DNA from: Azoarcus sp.
GTDB lineage: Bacteria > Pseudomonadota > Gammaproteobacteria > Burkholderiales > Rhodocyclaceae
Length of the DNA: 64,000 nt
Direction: 5' to 3'
Assembly: GCA_030656215.1 (NCBI GenBank)
Contig: JAUSOD010000075.1
Span: 61,094 to 125,093 of the forward strand
In this document: in pieces, positions 35,991 through 45,848 of the stretch
Position numbering within the stretch: the first letter of the stretch is position 1
How the letters are laid out: each line of letters begins with the position of its first letter
Made by a program: the position numbers and the translations under genes
The notes under the pieces: generated by a model
The model's database searches: none
Seen by the model: only the letters and a program-made list of their open reading frames with translations
Told to the model about the DNA's origin: nothing

Positions 35991-36767
35991 TCAGTCGGGC
36001 AAGAAGGTAACCCGCCCGTCAAAATCGAAACGGCGCAGCGGATGGCCGAAGGCATGGCTGAGGCGGTCCGCCTGCAACACTGTGTCGCGGTCGCCGGCCA
36101 TCACCCCGCCGCGTCCATCGAGCAGGATGATGTGGTCCGCGTAGCGCGCGGCCAGGTTGATGTCGTGCAGCACCATGACCACCCCGCGGCCCTGATCGGC
36201 GAGCGTACGAAAGAGGTCGAGCACTGCGATCTGGTAACGCAGGTCGAGATGATTGAGCGGTTCGTCGAGCAGGAACAGACGTGGCGCCTGGGCCAGCAGC
36301 GTCGCCACCGCCACCCGCTGACGCTCTCCGCCCGACAGGGTGAGGATGTCGCGCTGCTCGAAGCCGGCCAGGCCGACATCGGCAAGCGCGGCCCGGGCGA
36401 TGGCTTCGTCATCGGCGCCCTCCCAGCCCCAGCGTCCGAGGTGGGGGTGACGGCCGATCAGCACCGTCTCGAGCGCCGAGGCGGCGAAGTGGTCGGGTTG
36501 CTGTTGTGGCAGCACGCCGCGAAAGCGCGCCGCATCGAGCGCCGACCACCCTGCATACGGCAAGCCGCCCAGGCGCACCGCACCTACGCTCGGTTCACGC
36601 AATCCGCCAAGGGTATGCAGCAAGGTGGTCTTGCCCGCCCCGTTGGGACCCAGCAGGACCAGGCACTCGCCCGCTGCCAGCGTCAGGCTGAACTCGCAAC
36701 ACAACCAGCGCTCGCCAACCTGCAAGGCCAGGCGCTCGGCTTCGAGCAGACAGTCCCGGGGGCTCAT
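35991..36767 (-). CDS. btuD: Cobalamin/corrinoid ABC transporter ATPase
   Basis: 258 residues from the ATG at 36767, with GAGG 8 nt upstream; a GTG at 36776 overlapping the btuC stop is possible. It has Walker A GPNGAGKTTLLHTLGG, signature LSGGERQRV and Walker B LFLLDEPLNHLD. It powers the BtuC permease. The family also serves iron-siderophores, but riboswitch control and cob genes on both sides favour corrinoids. Confidence 0.9.
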   Translation of the reverse strand: MSPRDCLLEAERLALQVGERWLCCEFSLTLAAGECLVLLGPNGAGKTTLLHTLGGLREPSVGAVRLGGLPYAGWSALDAARFRGVLPQQQPDHFAASALETVLIGRHPHLGRWGWEGADDEAIARAALADVGLAGFEQRDILTLSGGERQRVAVATLLAQAPRLFLLDEPLNHLDLRYQIAVLDLFRTLADQGRGVVMVLHDINLAARYADHIILLDGRGGVMAGDRDTVLQADRLSHAFGHPLRRFDFDGRVTFLPD

Positions 36768-36772
36768 ATCGA

Positions 36773-37756
36773 TCACCTCGGATGCCGTGCAAGCAGGAAC
36801 AGGAACACCGGCACCCCGATCAGCGCGGTGAGCACCCCCACCGGCAACTGCTGCGGGGACATCACCGTGCGCGCCAGGGTATCGGCCACTGTGAGCAGGA
36901 TGCCGCCGGCCAGCGCCGCCGCCGGCAGCAGGATGCGCTGGTCGTTGCCCAGCGCGAGCCGCACCAGATGTGGCACGATCAGGCCGACGAAACCCACCGA
37001 GCCGACCAGCGTCACCGCCACCGCGGTCAGCAGCGAGGCCAATACGTACAGCACCCGGCGCAGGCGCTGCACGCTGACGCCGAGCGCACGCGCCGTCATC
37101 TCGCCGCGCGCAAGCACATTGAGATCACGCGCAAACGGCAGGATCGCCACCAGCCCGAGCAGCAACACCACGAGTGCCGGCCACGGCCTGGATGCGCCGC
37201 TGGCGTCCCCCATCAGCCAGAACAGCATCGACTGCACTCGGGTATCGGGCGCCAGCGCGAGCATCAGCATGATCGCCGCACCGCAGCCGGCGGCGACGAT
37301 GACGCCGGTCAGCAGCAGCCGCGTCTGGGTCCAGCTGCCATCGCCATGCGCCAGTCCGAACACCAGCGCCATCGCCGCCAGCGCACCGGCAAAGGCGCCT
37401 GCATCGACCCAGAACGCCGCCATCCCGAGCGAGATCGCCGACAGCGCGCCTACCGCGGCCCCACCGGAAATACCAAGGATGTAAGGGTCAGCCAGCGGAT
37501 TGCGCAACAGCACCTGCATCAGCGCCCCGGCAATCGCCAGCAGACCACCGCAAACGAAAGTGGCGACTGCGCGCGGCAGGCGCAGTTCGCGCACAACGTT
37601 GGCGGACATGCCGGTATCACCGCCAAACAGGGCGCCCAGCACCTCGGCCGACGTGATCGACAGACTCCCGGCGGACAAGGCCCACGCAAAAACCACCGCG
37701 CCGGTCAGGACCAGCGCGGTGATCACGACAGAGGCTTGCCCGCTGCGGCTCATCAT
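36773..37756 (-). CDS. btuC: Cobalamin/corrinoid ABC transporter permease (FecCD family)
   Basis: 327 residues, hydrophobic throughout, with about nine or ten membrane segments. The FecCD marks are LRLPRAVATFVCGGLLAIAG, LRNPLADPYILGISGGA and GFVGLIVPHLVRL. With BtuD it carries corrinoid across the inner membrane. A BtuF binding protein should exist but is not in the window. It is 33 nt after the TonB receptor gene and overlaps or abuts btuD. Confidence 0.92.
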   Translation of the reverse strand: MMSRSGQASVVITALVLTGAVVFAWALSAGSLSITSAEVLGALFGGDTGMSANVVRELRLPRAVATFVCGGLLAIAGALMQVLLRNPLADPYILGISGGAAVGALSAISLGMAAFWVDAGAFAGALAAMALVFGLAHGDGSWTQTRLLLTGVIVAAGCGAAIMLMLALAPDTRVQSMLFWLMGDASGASRPWPALVVLLLGLVAILPFARDLNVLARGEMTARALGVSVQRLRRVLYVLASLLTAVAVTLVGSVGFVGLIVPHLVRLALGNDQRILLPAAALAGGILLTVADTLARTVMSPQQLPVGVLTALIGVPVFLFLLARHPR

Positions 37757-37789
37757 GCGCCGACGATTATCCGCAGGAGGAGCCAGCGC

Positions 37790-39667
37790 TCAGCGCGGCG
37801 CATAACGAACGCCGACAAAGAGGCTTGCGCCCGGCGTGCGATAGCCGCGCGCGAGTTCGTAGTCCTTGTCGAGGATGTTGTTGGCGCGCATCTCAAGCCG
37901 CCAGTCCGGGGCGAAACGATAGTGTGCATAGGCATTGAGCAGACCATAGCCGTGAAGCTCGACGGTATTCGCGGCATCGTCGTAGCGGCGACCGGACGCG
38001 TTGAGCTCCACCCCCCAGTTCAGCTTGTCGGCGGCATGATCGAGCCGCACAAAGCCGGCCGTCCGCGCCCGTCGGGGCAGGCGCAGGTCGTTGTTCTCGT
38101 CCTTGGCCTCGAGAAAATCCACACCCGTTGCAAAGCTGAAGCGACCAAGCGTCAGAAAATAGCCGAACTCGATCCCTTCAAGACTGGCCTCGCCGATGTT
38201 GACCTGCTGTCCACGGAGTGCACGAACGGGATTGCTCGCAATCAGATCCTTCACCCGGTTGTTGAAATAGTTCAGTTCGAGCAAGTGCGCACCCTCGCTC
38301 CAGCGCACCCCAAGCTCTCGATTGAGTGCCTGTTCCGGCTTGAGATCGGGATTGCCGTGGTAGCTGGTCAGCGAGGTCATCGGCCAGTACAGCTGGTTGA
38401 AGGTCGGCGCATTGAACGCCGTGGCCACGCTGCCGCGCACGCGCCAGGCGCGGGTCAGATCATACCCGTAGGCGAGCATGCCGGTCGTCTTACCACCGAA
38501 TTGCGAGTTGTCGTCGTGGCGGGCATTGAGCTGCAGGTGATGGGCATCGATCTTCGCCGACCATCCCAGGACTGCGGAATTCACCCTGCGGCTGTCCTTG
38601 CGGTAGACCGACGTACTGTCGAGCGAGCTTTCAACGTATTCGTAAGCGAGCATCAGGCTGCCGAGCGGCAGGCCGACATCATGCTGCCAGACCAGCTGGT
38701 CCTGCCGGGTGTCGAAACGGCTCGGCAAGGCCGTGCTCGCCTTGTTCCGCGAGCGCTCCTCGCTCTGGCCGACACGCAGGGTGCTGGTCCATTGCGCGGA
38801 CAGGGCATTGCGCAGGAATACGCTGGCCGTGCTTGACCACTTGTCGAGATAGGAGTCGAAGTAGCTCGGCGCCGAAGCGTCGTACCAGTTGCGCGCGTCC
38901 GCCTGGGTGAAGCTGACGCCGACTTCGTCACGCTCGCGGAAGCCGAGCGACAGCGAACCGCTGAGGTGGTCGCTATGGAAACCGTCATCGTCGTCCCAGT
39001 AGGACGTGCGCGGCGGCGTGCCCGCCCACACGGCCGGATCGCGCTTCGAATTGAAACCTTCGGTGCGCTCCTGGCCGGCGGTAAGGCTGTAGCGGATGCG
39101 ATCGACCCCACCGGAGAGGCTGAGCTGACCCTGGAAGCTGTCGTAGGTGCCATAGCCGACGAACACCTCCGGGCGAAAGCCCGGCTCGCCCCTGCGGGTG
39201 AAGACCTGAATCACCCCACCGATCGCTTCCGAACCGTAAAGAGCACTGGCCGGGCCGCGCAGAATCTCGATCCGCTCGATCATGCCGAGCGGCAGGTTCT
39301 CCAGCGCCGGCGCGCCGGAACTGGCCGAGCCGACCCGGATACCGTCGATCAGCAACAGGGTATGGCGCGATTCGGCGCCACGGATGTAGACGTTCGCGTT
39401 CGACCCAGGGCCACCGTTGGCGCTGACCTGCAGCCCCGGCAGCGCACGCAGGACCTCGATCAGGGTCGAATGCCCGGCCCGCTCGATGTCCTCACGTTCG
39501 AGCACCTGCACGCTGGCCAGGCTGTCTTCTGCACGTTGACGCTGACGGGTGGCGGTCACGACCACCGGCTCGAGCGCGGATTCGTCCTGCGCCGAGACGG
39601 CGGGAAGGGATACGGACAACAGCGGAGCACCAAGCGCCGCGATACCGACAAATCGAAGATACATCAT
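37790..39667 (-). CDS. btuB: TonB-dependent cobalamin receptor, BtuB-like
   Basis: 625 residues with a signal peptide (FVGIAALGAPLLSVSLPAVSA). A TonB-box region LEPVVVTATRQ follows, then a plug (VQVLEREDIERAGHSTLIEVL, NVYIRGAESRHTLLLIDGIRV) and a beta barrel ending in aromatic-rich GVRYAPR. The plug and size fit BtuB. GGAA stands 7 nt before the ATG at 39667. It lies between the other receptor and btuC in the riboswitch operon, so cobalamin or a related corrinoid is the expected ligand. Confidence 0.85.
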   Translation of the reverse strand: MMYLRFVGIAALGAPLLSVSLPAVSAQDESALEPVVVTATRQRQRAEDSLASVQVLEREDIERAGHSTLIEVLRALPGLQVSANGGPGSNANVYIRGAESRHTLLLIDGIRVGSASSGAPALENLPLGMIERIEILRGPASALYGSEAIGGVIQVFTRRGEPGFRPEVFVGYGTYDSFQGQLSLSGGVDRIRYSLTAGQERTEGFNSKRDPAVWAGTPPRTSYWDDDDGFHSDHLSGSLSLGFRERDEVGVSFTQADARNWYDASAPSYFDSYLDKWSSTASVFLRNALSAQWTSTLRVGQSEERSRNKASTALPSRFDTRQDQLVWQHDVGLPLGSLMLAYEYVESSLDSTSVYRKDSRRVNSAVLGWSAKIDAHHLQLNARHDDNSQFGGKTTGMLAYGYDLTRAWRVRGSVATAFNAPTFNQLYWPMTSLTSYHGNPDLKPEQALNRELGVRWSEGAHLLELNYFNNRVKDLIASNPVRALRGQQVNIGEASLEGIEFGYFLTLGRFSFATGVDFLEAKDENNDLRLPRRARTAGFVRLDHAADKLNWGVELNASGRRYDDAANTVELHGYGLLNAYAHYRFAPDWRLEMRANNILDKDYELARGYRTPGASLFVGVRYAPR

Positions 39668-39825
39668 CTTTGCATTCCATAGTTTCGCGTCGGGCGCGGG
39701 GGCCAAGCAGGCCTCGCGACGCACCCGGGGGCGAAGAAGAGGGGATCCGGCAAGGGTCGGTCGCGGACGTAAGACTTACGCACCGAACACGCCGACCTTC
39801 CGGCTCGGTCTGGATCCGGACAGGC

Positions 39826-41766
39826 TCAGAACGACAGGCGCGCGCCGAGCTTCCAGGTGCGTTCGAAGTCGACCGGATAGATCGCGTCGTCACGCACCCA
39901 GACACCGTTCTTGTGCTCGAACAGGTTGCTCACCCCCCCGAACAGCTCCAGCTTGCGATGCACGCGGTGGCGGTACGCAAGGTCGGTCGACTGATACTCA
40001 CGTTGTTTCTGTGCATTGTTGTTATCGAAGTCGTCTGCAGCCCAGGTCTTGCTACGCCAGGTATGCGAGATGTTGAAGTTGCCATGGTCGCCGACTGCGA
40101 CGTTCAGACCGAGCACCAGGTTGTGGCGGGGCACGCCGGGTAGCTCCTTACCTTCGAAAGCCCCGCCTCCGTCGGCTTCGCGGTCGATGATGGCGCGGGT
40201 CCAGGCGTAGTTGAGCAAGCCAGTCACCGTGCGGGTGATGCGCCAACTGTCCTGCACCTCGACGCCGTACTTGTGCGAGCGGTCGATATTGGTGTTCACA
40301 AAGGTGAACGGCTCGAGATAAATCTCGTTCCTGAGGCGCGCATGAAACACGGTGAGCTTGAACCGGTTCAAGTCAGTGACGTGGTTCAGCCCGAGGTTCA
40401 CCGTGCGCACGCGGGCAGGCTCGATAAAGCCGTTGAAGCTCGTGGTTCCGGTCATCCAGTCGAAGCTGAAGAAACGGTCGATGTCCGGCGCCTGGTACGC
40501 GCTGTTGTAGTTGCCGAACACAGTCAGGGCATCGGAGGCGCGATAGTTGGCCCCGATGTCCCACGACCCGAGGCGCTCCTCGTCCTTAAGCACAGCGCCA
40601 ACATCCGGCTTGTAGCGATACTTCACCTGCTCGGTACGTGCGCCGGCCGACAGCGTCAGGCGGTCGAAACGATATTGGCCTTGCACGTACCAGGCCGCAT
40701 TATCCTTCCGGGTTTCGCTCGCGCTTCCCGTGCGCACACCGTCGAAGGTCTGCAAACCGGTGGTGACGGCAAGCGCCTCACCGACGTATTGCAGCGATGC
40801 CTCGTCGGACACATAACGGTAGTCCGACACGGAGTTGAACTGTACAAAGTCGGCCGTCTTGTCCTCGTCATGATGACGGGCCGACAAGCGCCAGCCGGCA
40901 GTGAGTTCGTAGTCGGCGCCCACGCCCCAGTAAGCGGTGTCAAATTTCTGGTGCGTATAGTCGACACCGGAATTCTGCGTGGGATCGTCCTTGAAGCGCG
41001 CCAGCGTCAGCGAATTCGGGTAGCGCGCTTCGATACGCGACTCACCGGCATCCAGGCTCAGTTTCAGGCCGTCGACCGGCTTGCCGGTCGCACCGACATG
41101 CCAGGTATCGGCACGCGACTCGTCGCGATGGCCCGACGGATCCTTGTCGCCAAAACCGTCTGTCACACTGTGCTCGGCCGTTGCCGACAAGGAAAAGCGC
41201 TCGCGGACCAGCCCGGCACTTAAGGTTCCGCCGCCGGTGCCGTGACTGCCCCCGAAGACTTCGATGCGGCCGCCGTCGCGCGGTTTCGTGTAGATCTGGA
41301 TCGAGCCGGCCATCGCGCCATCGCCGAACATCACCGAGCCGCTGCCCTTGGTGATCTCGATACGGTCGATATCGACCAGAGCAATGGCCCCCAGCAGTTG
41401 CGGGACCATGTCGATGTTGTTCAGGCGGCGGCCATCGACGGAAATGACTACATTCTGATGACCGTCACCGCTACCGTAACCCCGCATGTTGATCGAGGGG
41501 GTGAAGCGGTTGCCGAAATTCGGCGCTACCTGAACCGAGGTGTAGCGCGCCAGGTAGTCGACCAGCGTGCTTGCGCCCGAACGCTCGATCTCCTCTCTAC
41601 GATGAACCTCGGATGCATAAGTGGCCTCGGTATCGGATATGTCGATGCCGGTGGCGCTGACGATGGTCGCTGCAAGCTGGTGATAGCCGGCGGCAGTCTG
41701 AGCCATGCCAAACGCGGGATACACCAGCGCACACGCCGACGCGAGCACTGAGAAATGGATTTTCAT
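39826..41766 (-). CDS. TonB-dependent receptor, first gene of the cobalamin riboswitch operon
   Basis: 646 residues from the ATG at 41766, with GGGAG upstream and a signal peptide (VLASACALVYPAFGMAQ). The plug has IERSGASTLVDYLARYTSVQ and INMRGYGSGDGHQNVVISVDG; the C terminus is WKLGARLSF, ending in Phe as outer-membrane barrels do. A cobalamin riboswitch lies about 140 nt upstream. It differs from the BtuB-like protein encoded next, and may take up a different corrinoid (for example cobinamide or a complex) or serve as its partner. Confidence 0.88.
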   Translation of the reverse strand: MKIHFSVLASACALVYPAFGMAQTAAGYHQLAATIVSATGIDISDTEATYASEVHRREEIERSGASTLVDYLARYTSVQVAPNFGNRFTPSINMRGYGSGDGHQNVVISVDGRRLNNIDMVPQLLGAIALVDIDRIEITKGSGSVMFGDGAMAGSIQIYTKPRDGGRIEVFGGSHGTGGGTLSAGLVRERFSLSATAEHSVTDGFGDKDPSGHRDESRADTWHVGATGKPVDGLKLSLDAGESRIEARYPNSLTLARFKDDPTQNSGVDYTHQKFDTAYWGVGADYELTAGWRLSARHHDEDKTADFVQFNSVSDYRYVSDEASLQYVGEALAVTTGLQTFDGVRTGSASETRKDNAAWYVQGQYRFDRLTLSAGARTEQVKYRYKPDVGAVLKDEERLGSWDIGANYRASDALTVFGNYNSAYQAPDIDRFFSFDWMTGTTSFNGFIEPARVRTVNLGLNHVTDLNRFKLTVFHARLRNEIYLEPFTFVNTNIDRSHKYGVEVQDSWRITRTVTGLLNYAWTRAIIDREADGGGAFEGKELPGVPRHNLVLGLNVAVGDHGNFNISHTWRSKTWAADDFDNNNAQKQREYQSTDLAYRHRVHRKLELFGGVSNLFEHKNGVWVRDDAIYPVDFERTWKLGARLSF

Positions 41767-41904
41767 TGGGAACACTCCCTGCGCCACGGCTCGCGTCCCC
41801 GCAGTCCGTGGCCAATTCACACAAGGACATGCCGGGAGAAACCGAAAGGAGCACTGCTGCCGCACCCGCCGCTGCCACCCCGCAGCACATCCGCCATTTC
41901 GCAT

Positions 41905-42115
41905 TCGGGCCGGTATCCGGGCTCATGAGCTGTGCCGGTCTGACATCGACCGGACTCGACGCATCGCCTTCCCGGGCAAACAACACCCAGTGGCCTCTTG
42001 ATGCGCTTTACGCTCACTTACCGTTGCGGGGGCAGCACAGGCATTGCGCGCTGAAAGCGACGCTCACCTGTTTCCCGTTTAACCCTCGGGCGAGATACGC
42101 CTCCGGGCACCACGA
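41905..42115 (-). ncRNA. Cobalamin riboswitch (B12 element)
   Basis: On the minus strand the canonical order is present: GGTGCC, TAAACGGGAA, AGGTGAGCG, GCTGCCCCCGCAACGGTAA, then the B12 box GCCACTGGG (41986-41994 on the plus strand), GGGAAGGCG and the closing GAGCCCGGATACCGGCC. It precedes the TonB receptor gene and so controls the uptake/cobO/cobA operon, shutting it down when adenosylcobalamin is plentiful. No T-tract terminator is evident in the 140-nt leader after it, so translational control is more likely. Confidence 0.95.
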
Positions 42116-42198
42116 ACGCGCTACCCCTTTCGGGGCAGTGGGGGCGGATGATACCGTGTCCGGCTTTACCGTGCACTGCAAAAAATCGAACCCAAGCA

Positions 42199-42759
42199 AT
42201 GACCTGCGAACTCATACTCGGCGGCGCCCGTTCCGGCAAGAGCCGCCACGCCGAACAGCGTGCCCTCGATTCCGGCCTTGCCGTCACCGTGATCGCCACC
42301 GCCGAGGCCGGCGACGAGGAGATGATCGAGCGCATCCGCCGCCATCGGGCAGACCGCCCCTTGCACTGGCGGACCGTGGAGGCGCCGGTCGCCCTGGCCG
42401 ACACCTTGCGCTGCGAGGCGGCAGCAGACCGCTGCCTGATCGTCGACTGCCTCACGCTGTGGCTGTGCAATCTGCTTGCCGGGGCAGAAAACCTGCCACC
42501 TGCAGCAAGCGCCGACGCGTTGCCCCTGTTTCGCCGCGAGCGCGACGCCCTGCTCGCCACCCTGGCCGCGCCACTGGCCGCATTGCCCGGCCGGATCCTG
42601 TTCGTGGCCAATGAGATCGGACTCGGACTGGTGCCCGAAACCCCGCTCGGGCGCCTGTTCCGCGATGAGGCCGGGCGTCTCAACCAGGCCGTGGCGGCCG
42701 CCTGCCCGCATGTGGTCTTCGTCGCCGCCGGGCTGCCGCTGGTGCTCAAGCAGGGCTAA
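42199..42759 (+). CDS. cobU: Adenosylcobinamide kinase/adenosylcobinamide-phosphate guanylyltransferase
   Basis: 186 residues from the ATG at 42199. The P-loop is ILGGARSGKSRHAEQ, followed by VIATAEAGDEEM, RHRADRP and VDCLTLWLCNLL, all CobU/CobP hallmarks. It phosphorylates adenosylcobinamide and then makes the GDP-activated form for joining to the lower ligand. It starts the plus-strand nucleotide-loop operon, divergent from the riboswitch operon. I see no riboswitch on its own strand. Confidence 0.96.
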   Translation: MTCELILGGARSGKSRHAEQRALDSGLAVTVIATAEAGDEEMIERIRRHRADRPLHWRTVEAPVALADTLRCEAAADRCLIVDCLTLWLCNLLAGAENLPPAASADALPLFRRERDALLATLAAPLAALPGRILFVANEIGLGLVPETPLGRLFRDEAGRLNQAVAAACPHVVFVAAGLPLVLKQG

Positions 42760-42792
42760 ACTTCGCCCTTATGCAAACCGAAGGAAACCGTC

Positions 42793-43371
42793 ATGGGCCT
42801 GCCTGCCGAGAAACACGCGATGAGCCTGGAGGAATTCCTCGCCTGGGAAGCCGAACAGCCAGAACGCTGGGAGTTCATCGGCGGCGAGGCGTTTGCGATG
42901 GCAGGAGGCTCGGACGTTCACAATACGATCGCCGGCAATACCTATATTGCGTTGCGCGCGGGTTTGAACAACACGCGCTGCAACGTATTCATGACCGATA
43001 TGCGCCTGCGCCTGGGTGAAGACGATGTGGTGTTCTATCCGGACATTTTCGTCACCTGCGCCGAAGCCGACCGTGCCCGCCGTCAGCTCAAGGAAGAGCC
43101 CGCCCTGATCGCCGAGGTGCTGTCGCCCTCCACCGAAGCCTATGACCGCGGCCAGAAGTTCGCCGCTTATCGCCGCTTTCCCGGCTTGAAGACGGTGCTG
43201 TTCCTGTCCCAGGATCAGGCTCACGTCGAATGCTTCACCCGTAGCGCCGAGGGTGGCTGGCTGCTCACCGAGGCGTCCGGCGACACCGCATCGATCCACA
43301 TTCCGGCGCTCGGTTTCGACCTGGCGCTGGCCGAACTCTACCGCGACCTGCCCGACAACGAGACTGCATGA
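42793..43371 (+). CDS. Uma2 family (DUF820) putative endonuclease
   Basis: 192 residues from the ATG at 42793, with AAGGAAA upstream. The PD-(D/E)xK-like core is [11 protein letters not shown] followed by [24 protein letters not shown], the defining Uma2 pattern. The N-terminal [19 protein letters not shown] is also typical. Uma2 genes are abundant in cyanobacteria and other bacteria and most have no known role. Its stop overlaps the cobT start (ATGA), so it is firmly in the cob operon although nothing in the family suggests a role in B12 synthesis. Confidence 0.85.
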   Translation: MGLPAEKHAMSLEEFLAWEAEQPERWEFIGGEAFAMAGGSDVHNTIAGNTYIALRAGLNNTRCNVFMTDMRLRLGEDDVVFYPDIFVTCAEADRARRQLKEEPALIAEVLSPSTEAYDRGQKFAAYRRFPGLKTVLFLSQDQAHVECFTRSAEGGWLLTEASGDTASIHIPALGFDLALAELYRDLPDNETA

Positions 43372-44438
43372 CTTTCGACCCCGCACTCCAGCTCACTTTC
43401 CAAATCACTGCCCCCGACGTCCTGCTCGCCCCGTCCCTGCAGCACAAGATCGACCAGAAAACAAAACCGCCCGGCGCCCTCGGTCGCCTGGAGGCACTGG
43501 CGCTGCAGATCGGCCTGATCCAGCACACGCTCACGCCCGAACTACTGCAGCCGCACATCATGGTGTTCGCCGGTGACCACGGCGCAGCACGCGTCGGGGT
43601 GTCTGCGTTTCCGCAGGACGTGACCTGGCAGATGGTGGAGAACTTTCTTGCCGGCGGCGCCGCGATCAATGTGTTCAGCCGCCAGTTGGGGCTCGGGCTC
43701 ACCGTGATCGACGCCGGGGTCAATCACGACTTCGGCCGGCGCCCGGGGCTGATCGACGCGAAAATGGGGCCGGGCACGGCCAACTACCTTGAACAGGCTG
43801 CGATGACGGCCGAAGTACGCGACGCCGCGCTCGCCCGCGGCCGCGAGCTGGCCCATGCGCTGGCGGCGAACGGCTGCAACTGCGTCGGCTTTGGCGAGAT
43901 GGGAATAGGCAATACCGCGTCCGCCTCGCTGCTGACCCATTGCCTGATCGGCAGCGCGGCCGGCGCCGACCTGGCCACCGTCACCGGCCGTGGCACCGGG
44001 CTGGACGATGCGGGCCTGGTGCGCAAACGGGCGCTGCTGGAACAGGCACTGGTGCGCGGAGGCAAGCCTGCCGATCCGCTGTCCGCGCTCGCCGAGTACG
44101 GCGGCTTCGAGATCGCGATGATGGCCGGCGCCATGCTTGGTGCGGCGGAAAAACGCGTGACCCTTTTGATCGACGGTTTCATCGTCACCGCCGCCCTGCT
44201 CGTTGCACAGCGCATCGCGCCGCAGATCCTGCCCTACTGCGTGTTCGCCCATCGCTCGAAGGAGCCCGGGCACACGCTGCAGCTCACCCACCTCGGTGTC
44301 GAACCGCTGATGGAGCTCGACCTGCGCCTGGGCGAAGGCACTGGCGCGGCGCTCGCTTTTCCGCTGGTGCAGGCCGCGGTCAACTTCCTCAACGACATGG
44401 CGAGCTTCGAGTCAGCCGGGGTCAGTGGCAAGGCCTGA
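43368..44438 (+). CDS. cobT: Nicotinate-nucleotide-dimethylbenzimidazole phosphoribosyltransferase
   Basis: 356 residues, normal for CobT. The glycine-rich base is represented by [43 protein letters not shown] and [11 protein letters not shown]. The catalytic glutamate is in [14 protein letters not shown]. It makes alpha-ribazole phosphate, the lower-ligand nucleotide. It overlaps the Uma2 gene and is 6 nt before cobS. Confidence 0.97.
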   Translation: MTFDPALQLTFQITAPDVLLAPSLQHKIDQKTKPPGALGRLEALALQIGLIQHTLTPELLQPHIMVFAGDHGAARVGVSAFPQDVTWQMVENFLAGGAAINVFSRQLGLGLTVIDAGVNHDFGRRPGLIDAKMGPGTANYLEQAAMTAEVRDAALARGRELAHALAANGCNCVGFGEMGIGNTASASLLTHCLIGSAAGADLATVTGRGTGLDDAGLVRKRALLEQALVRGGKPADPLSALAEYGGFEIAMMAGAMLGAAEKRVTLLIDGFIVTAALLVAQRIAPQILPYCVFAHRSKEPGHTLQLTHLGVEPLMELDLRLGEGTGAALAFPLVQAAVNFLNDMASFESAGVSGKA

Positions 44439-44444
44439 GCACTG

Positions 44445-45215
44445 ATGCGCTACCAGCTCGAACTCTTCTTCACCGCGCTCGGTTTTTTCACCCGCCTGCC
44501 GGTGCCGGCCTGGGTGCCGTGGTCGCCGGAACGGCTCAACCACGCCGCACGCTATTTTCCGCTGGTGGGCTGGGTGGTGGGTGCGATCGGGGCGCTGAGC
44601 TACCTTGTGCTCGCACTGATCCTGCCGCCGTCGCTGGCAGTGATCCTGTCGATGGCGGTCACGATCCGTGCCACCGGTGCCTTTCATGAGGACGGCTGGG
44701 CCGACAGCTGCGACGGGCTCGGCGGCGGATGGGAGAAGGCCCAGGTACTGACGATCATGAAGGACTCGCGCATCGGCAGCTACGGCACCGTCGGCATGGT
44801 GCTGATGCTGCTGGCCAAGGCGGCGGCGCTGATCGAACTGGGTGCGGACGGCGATCTGGCCGTGGCCTTTGCGCTGCTCGTGGCGCATCCACTGTCGCGA
44901 CTCGCCTCGACCAGCCTGATCCACCTGCTGCCCTATGTGCGTGAAGACGAAACGTCCAAGTCCAAACCTCTCGCCCGTCGCCTGAGCGGCACCGAGCTCG
45001 CCATCGCCTGCGCCTTCGGCCTGTTGCCACTGGCACTGCTCGCACCGCTGGAGGCGCTGGGTGCCGTGACCGCGACGATTGCCGCCACCGTGTGGGCCGC
45101 GCGCATGTTTGTGCGCCGGCTCGGCGGCTACACGGGCGACCTGCTCGGCGCCACCCAGCAAGTCACCGAACTTGCCTGTTACCTCGGGATCCTGGTCGCG
45201 TGGAACTTCATCTGA
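44445..45215 (+). CDS. cobS: Cobalamin (5'-phosphate) synthase
   Basis: 256 residues, a multi-spanning inner-membrane protein. The N terminus [14 protein letters not shown], the metal-binding [15 protein letters not shown] and the [15 protein letters not shown] segment are diagnostic. It joins GDP-cobinamide to alpha-ribazole (phosphate). It overlaps the cobC start by 16 bases. Confidence 0.97.
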   Translation: MRYQLELFFTALGFFTRLPVPAWVPWSPERLNHAARYFPLVGWVVGAIGALSYLVLALILPPSLAVILSMAVTIRATGAFHEDGWADSCDGLGGGWEKAQVLTIMKDSRIGSYGTVGMVLMLLAKAAALIELGADGDLAVAFALLVAHPLSRLASTSLIHLLPYVREDETSKSKPLARRLSGTELAIACAFGLLPLALLAPLEALGAVTATIAATVWAARMFVRRLGGYTGDLLGATQQVTELACYLGILVAWNFI

Positions 45216-45751
45216 TTCGCCACCCCAAACCGGACGTGTCGCCCGGCGTGTGCTACGGCCAGTCCGATATCGGCCTCGCCGAGTCCGCCACCGAGGTTGC
45301 CAGGCGCCTCCGTCCGCTGCTGCCGGAGAGCTACGCACTGCACGCCAGCCCGCTCAGCCGTGCCCGCCTCCTTGCCGAGGCACTGGGCACGCCGCAGCTG
45401 GACCGGCGGCTGATGGAGATCAGCTTCGGCGCATGGGAAGGCCTCCGCTTCGACGATATCGGCAGTGCAATCGACGACTGGGCCAGCGATCCGCTCGGCT
45501 TCTGCGCCCCGGGTGGGGAATCCGTGCGCGACATGTCGGCGCGGGTGCTGCACTGGCTTGACGAACTACGCGCAAGCGCCCCCGATGTGCCGGTGGTGAT
45601 CGTCGCCCATGGCGGGCCGCTGCGCGTGCTCGCCGGCCACCTCCTCGGGCTGCCGTCCGAGCGCTGGCTGGGACTGGCCTTCGCCTGCGGCGAAGTCACC
45701 CGGCTCGATGTGGAGGAATGGGGAGTGACGCTGAAGTGGTTCAACCGCTGA
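45200..45751 (+). CDS. cobC: Alpha-ribazole phosphatase / histidine phosphatase family
   Basis: 183 residues from the GTG at 45200, which yields the family N terminus [13 protein letters not shown]; upstream ORF is cobS in another frame. The phosphohistidine motif is RHPKPD and the second His is in [13 protein letters not shown]. It removes phosphate from alpha-ribazole-P or cobalamin-P. The position after cobS supports this over a general phosphoglycerate-mutase-like function. Confidence 0.9.
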   Translation: MELHLIRHPKPDVSPGVCYGQSDIGLAESATEVARRLRPLLPESYALHASPLSRARLLAEALGTPQLDRRLMEISFGAWEGLRFDDIGSAIDDWASDPLGFCAPGGESVRDMSARVLHWLDELRASAPDVPVVIVAHGGPLRVLAGHLLGLPSERWLGLAFACGEVTRLDVEEWGVTLKWFNR

Positions 45752-45811
45752 GTAGGGCATGAACCGGAAGGCATGAACAGAAGCGCTGTCCTCGTTCCAC
45801 GGCCTTCGTGG

Positions 45812-45817
45812 GATAAT
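45812..45817 (+). promoter_or_regulatory. Possible -10 box of the heptose/LPS operon
   Basis: GATAAT in the context GTGGGATAATCGCGG, about 30 bp upstream of the ATG at 45849. It would start transcription between the two candidate starts of the kinase gene and so supports the downstream one. No clear -35 box was found. Confidence 0.4.
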
Positions 45818-45848
45818 CGCGGCCTTTCCAATGCTTTGCCGCGACTTC

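Noticed and set aside
42116..42198. A second cobalamin riboswitch for cobU on the plus strand
   Set aside because: No B12 box or other conserved segment occurs on that strand; the riboswitch reads on the minus strand only.
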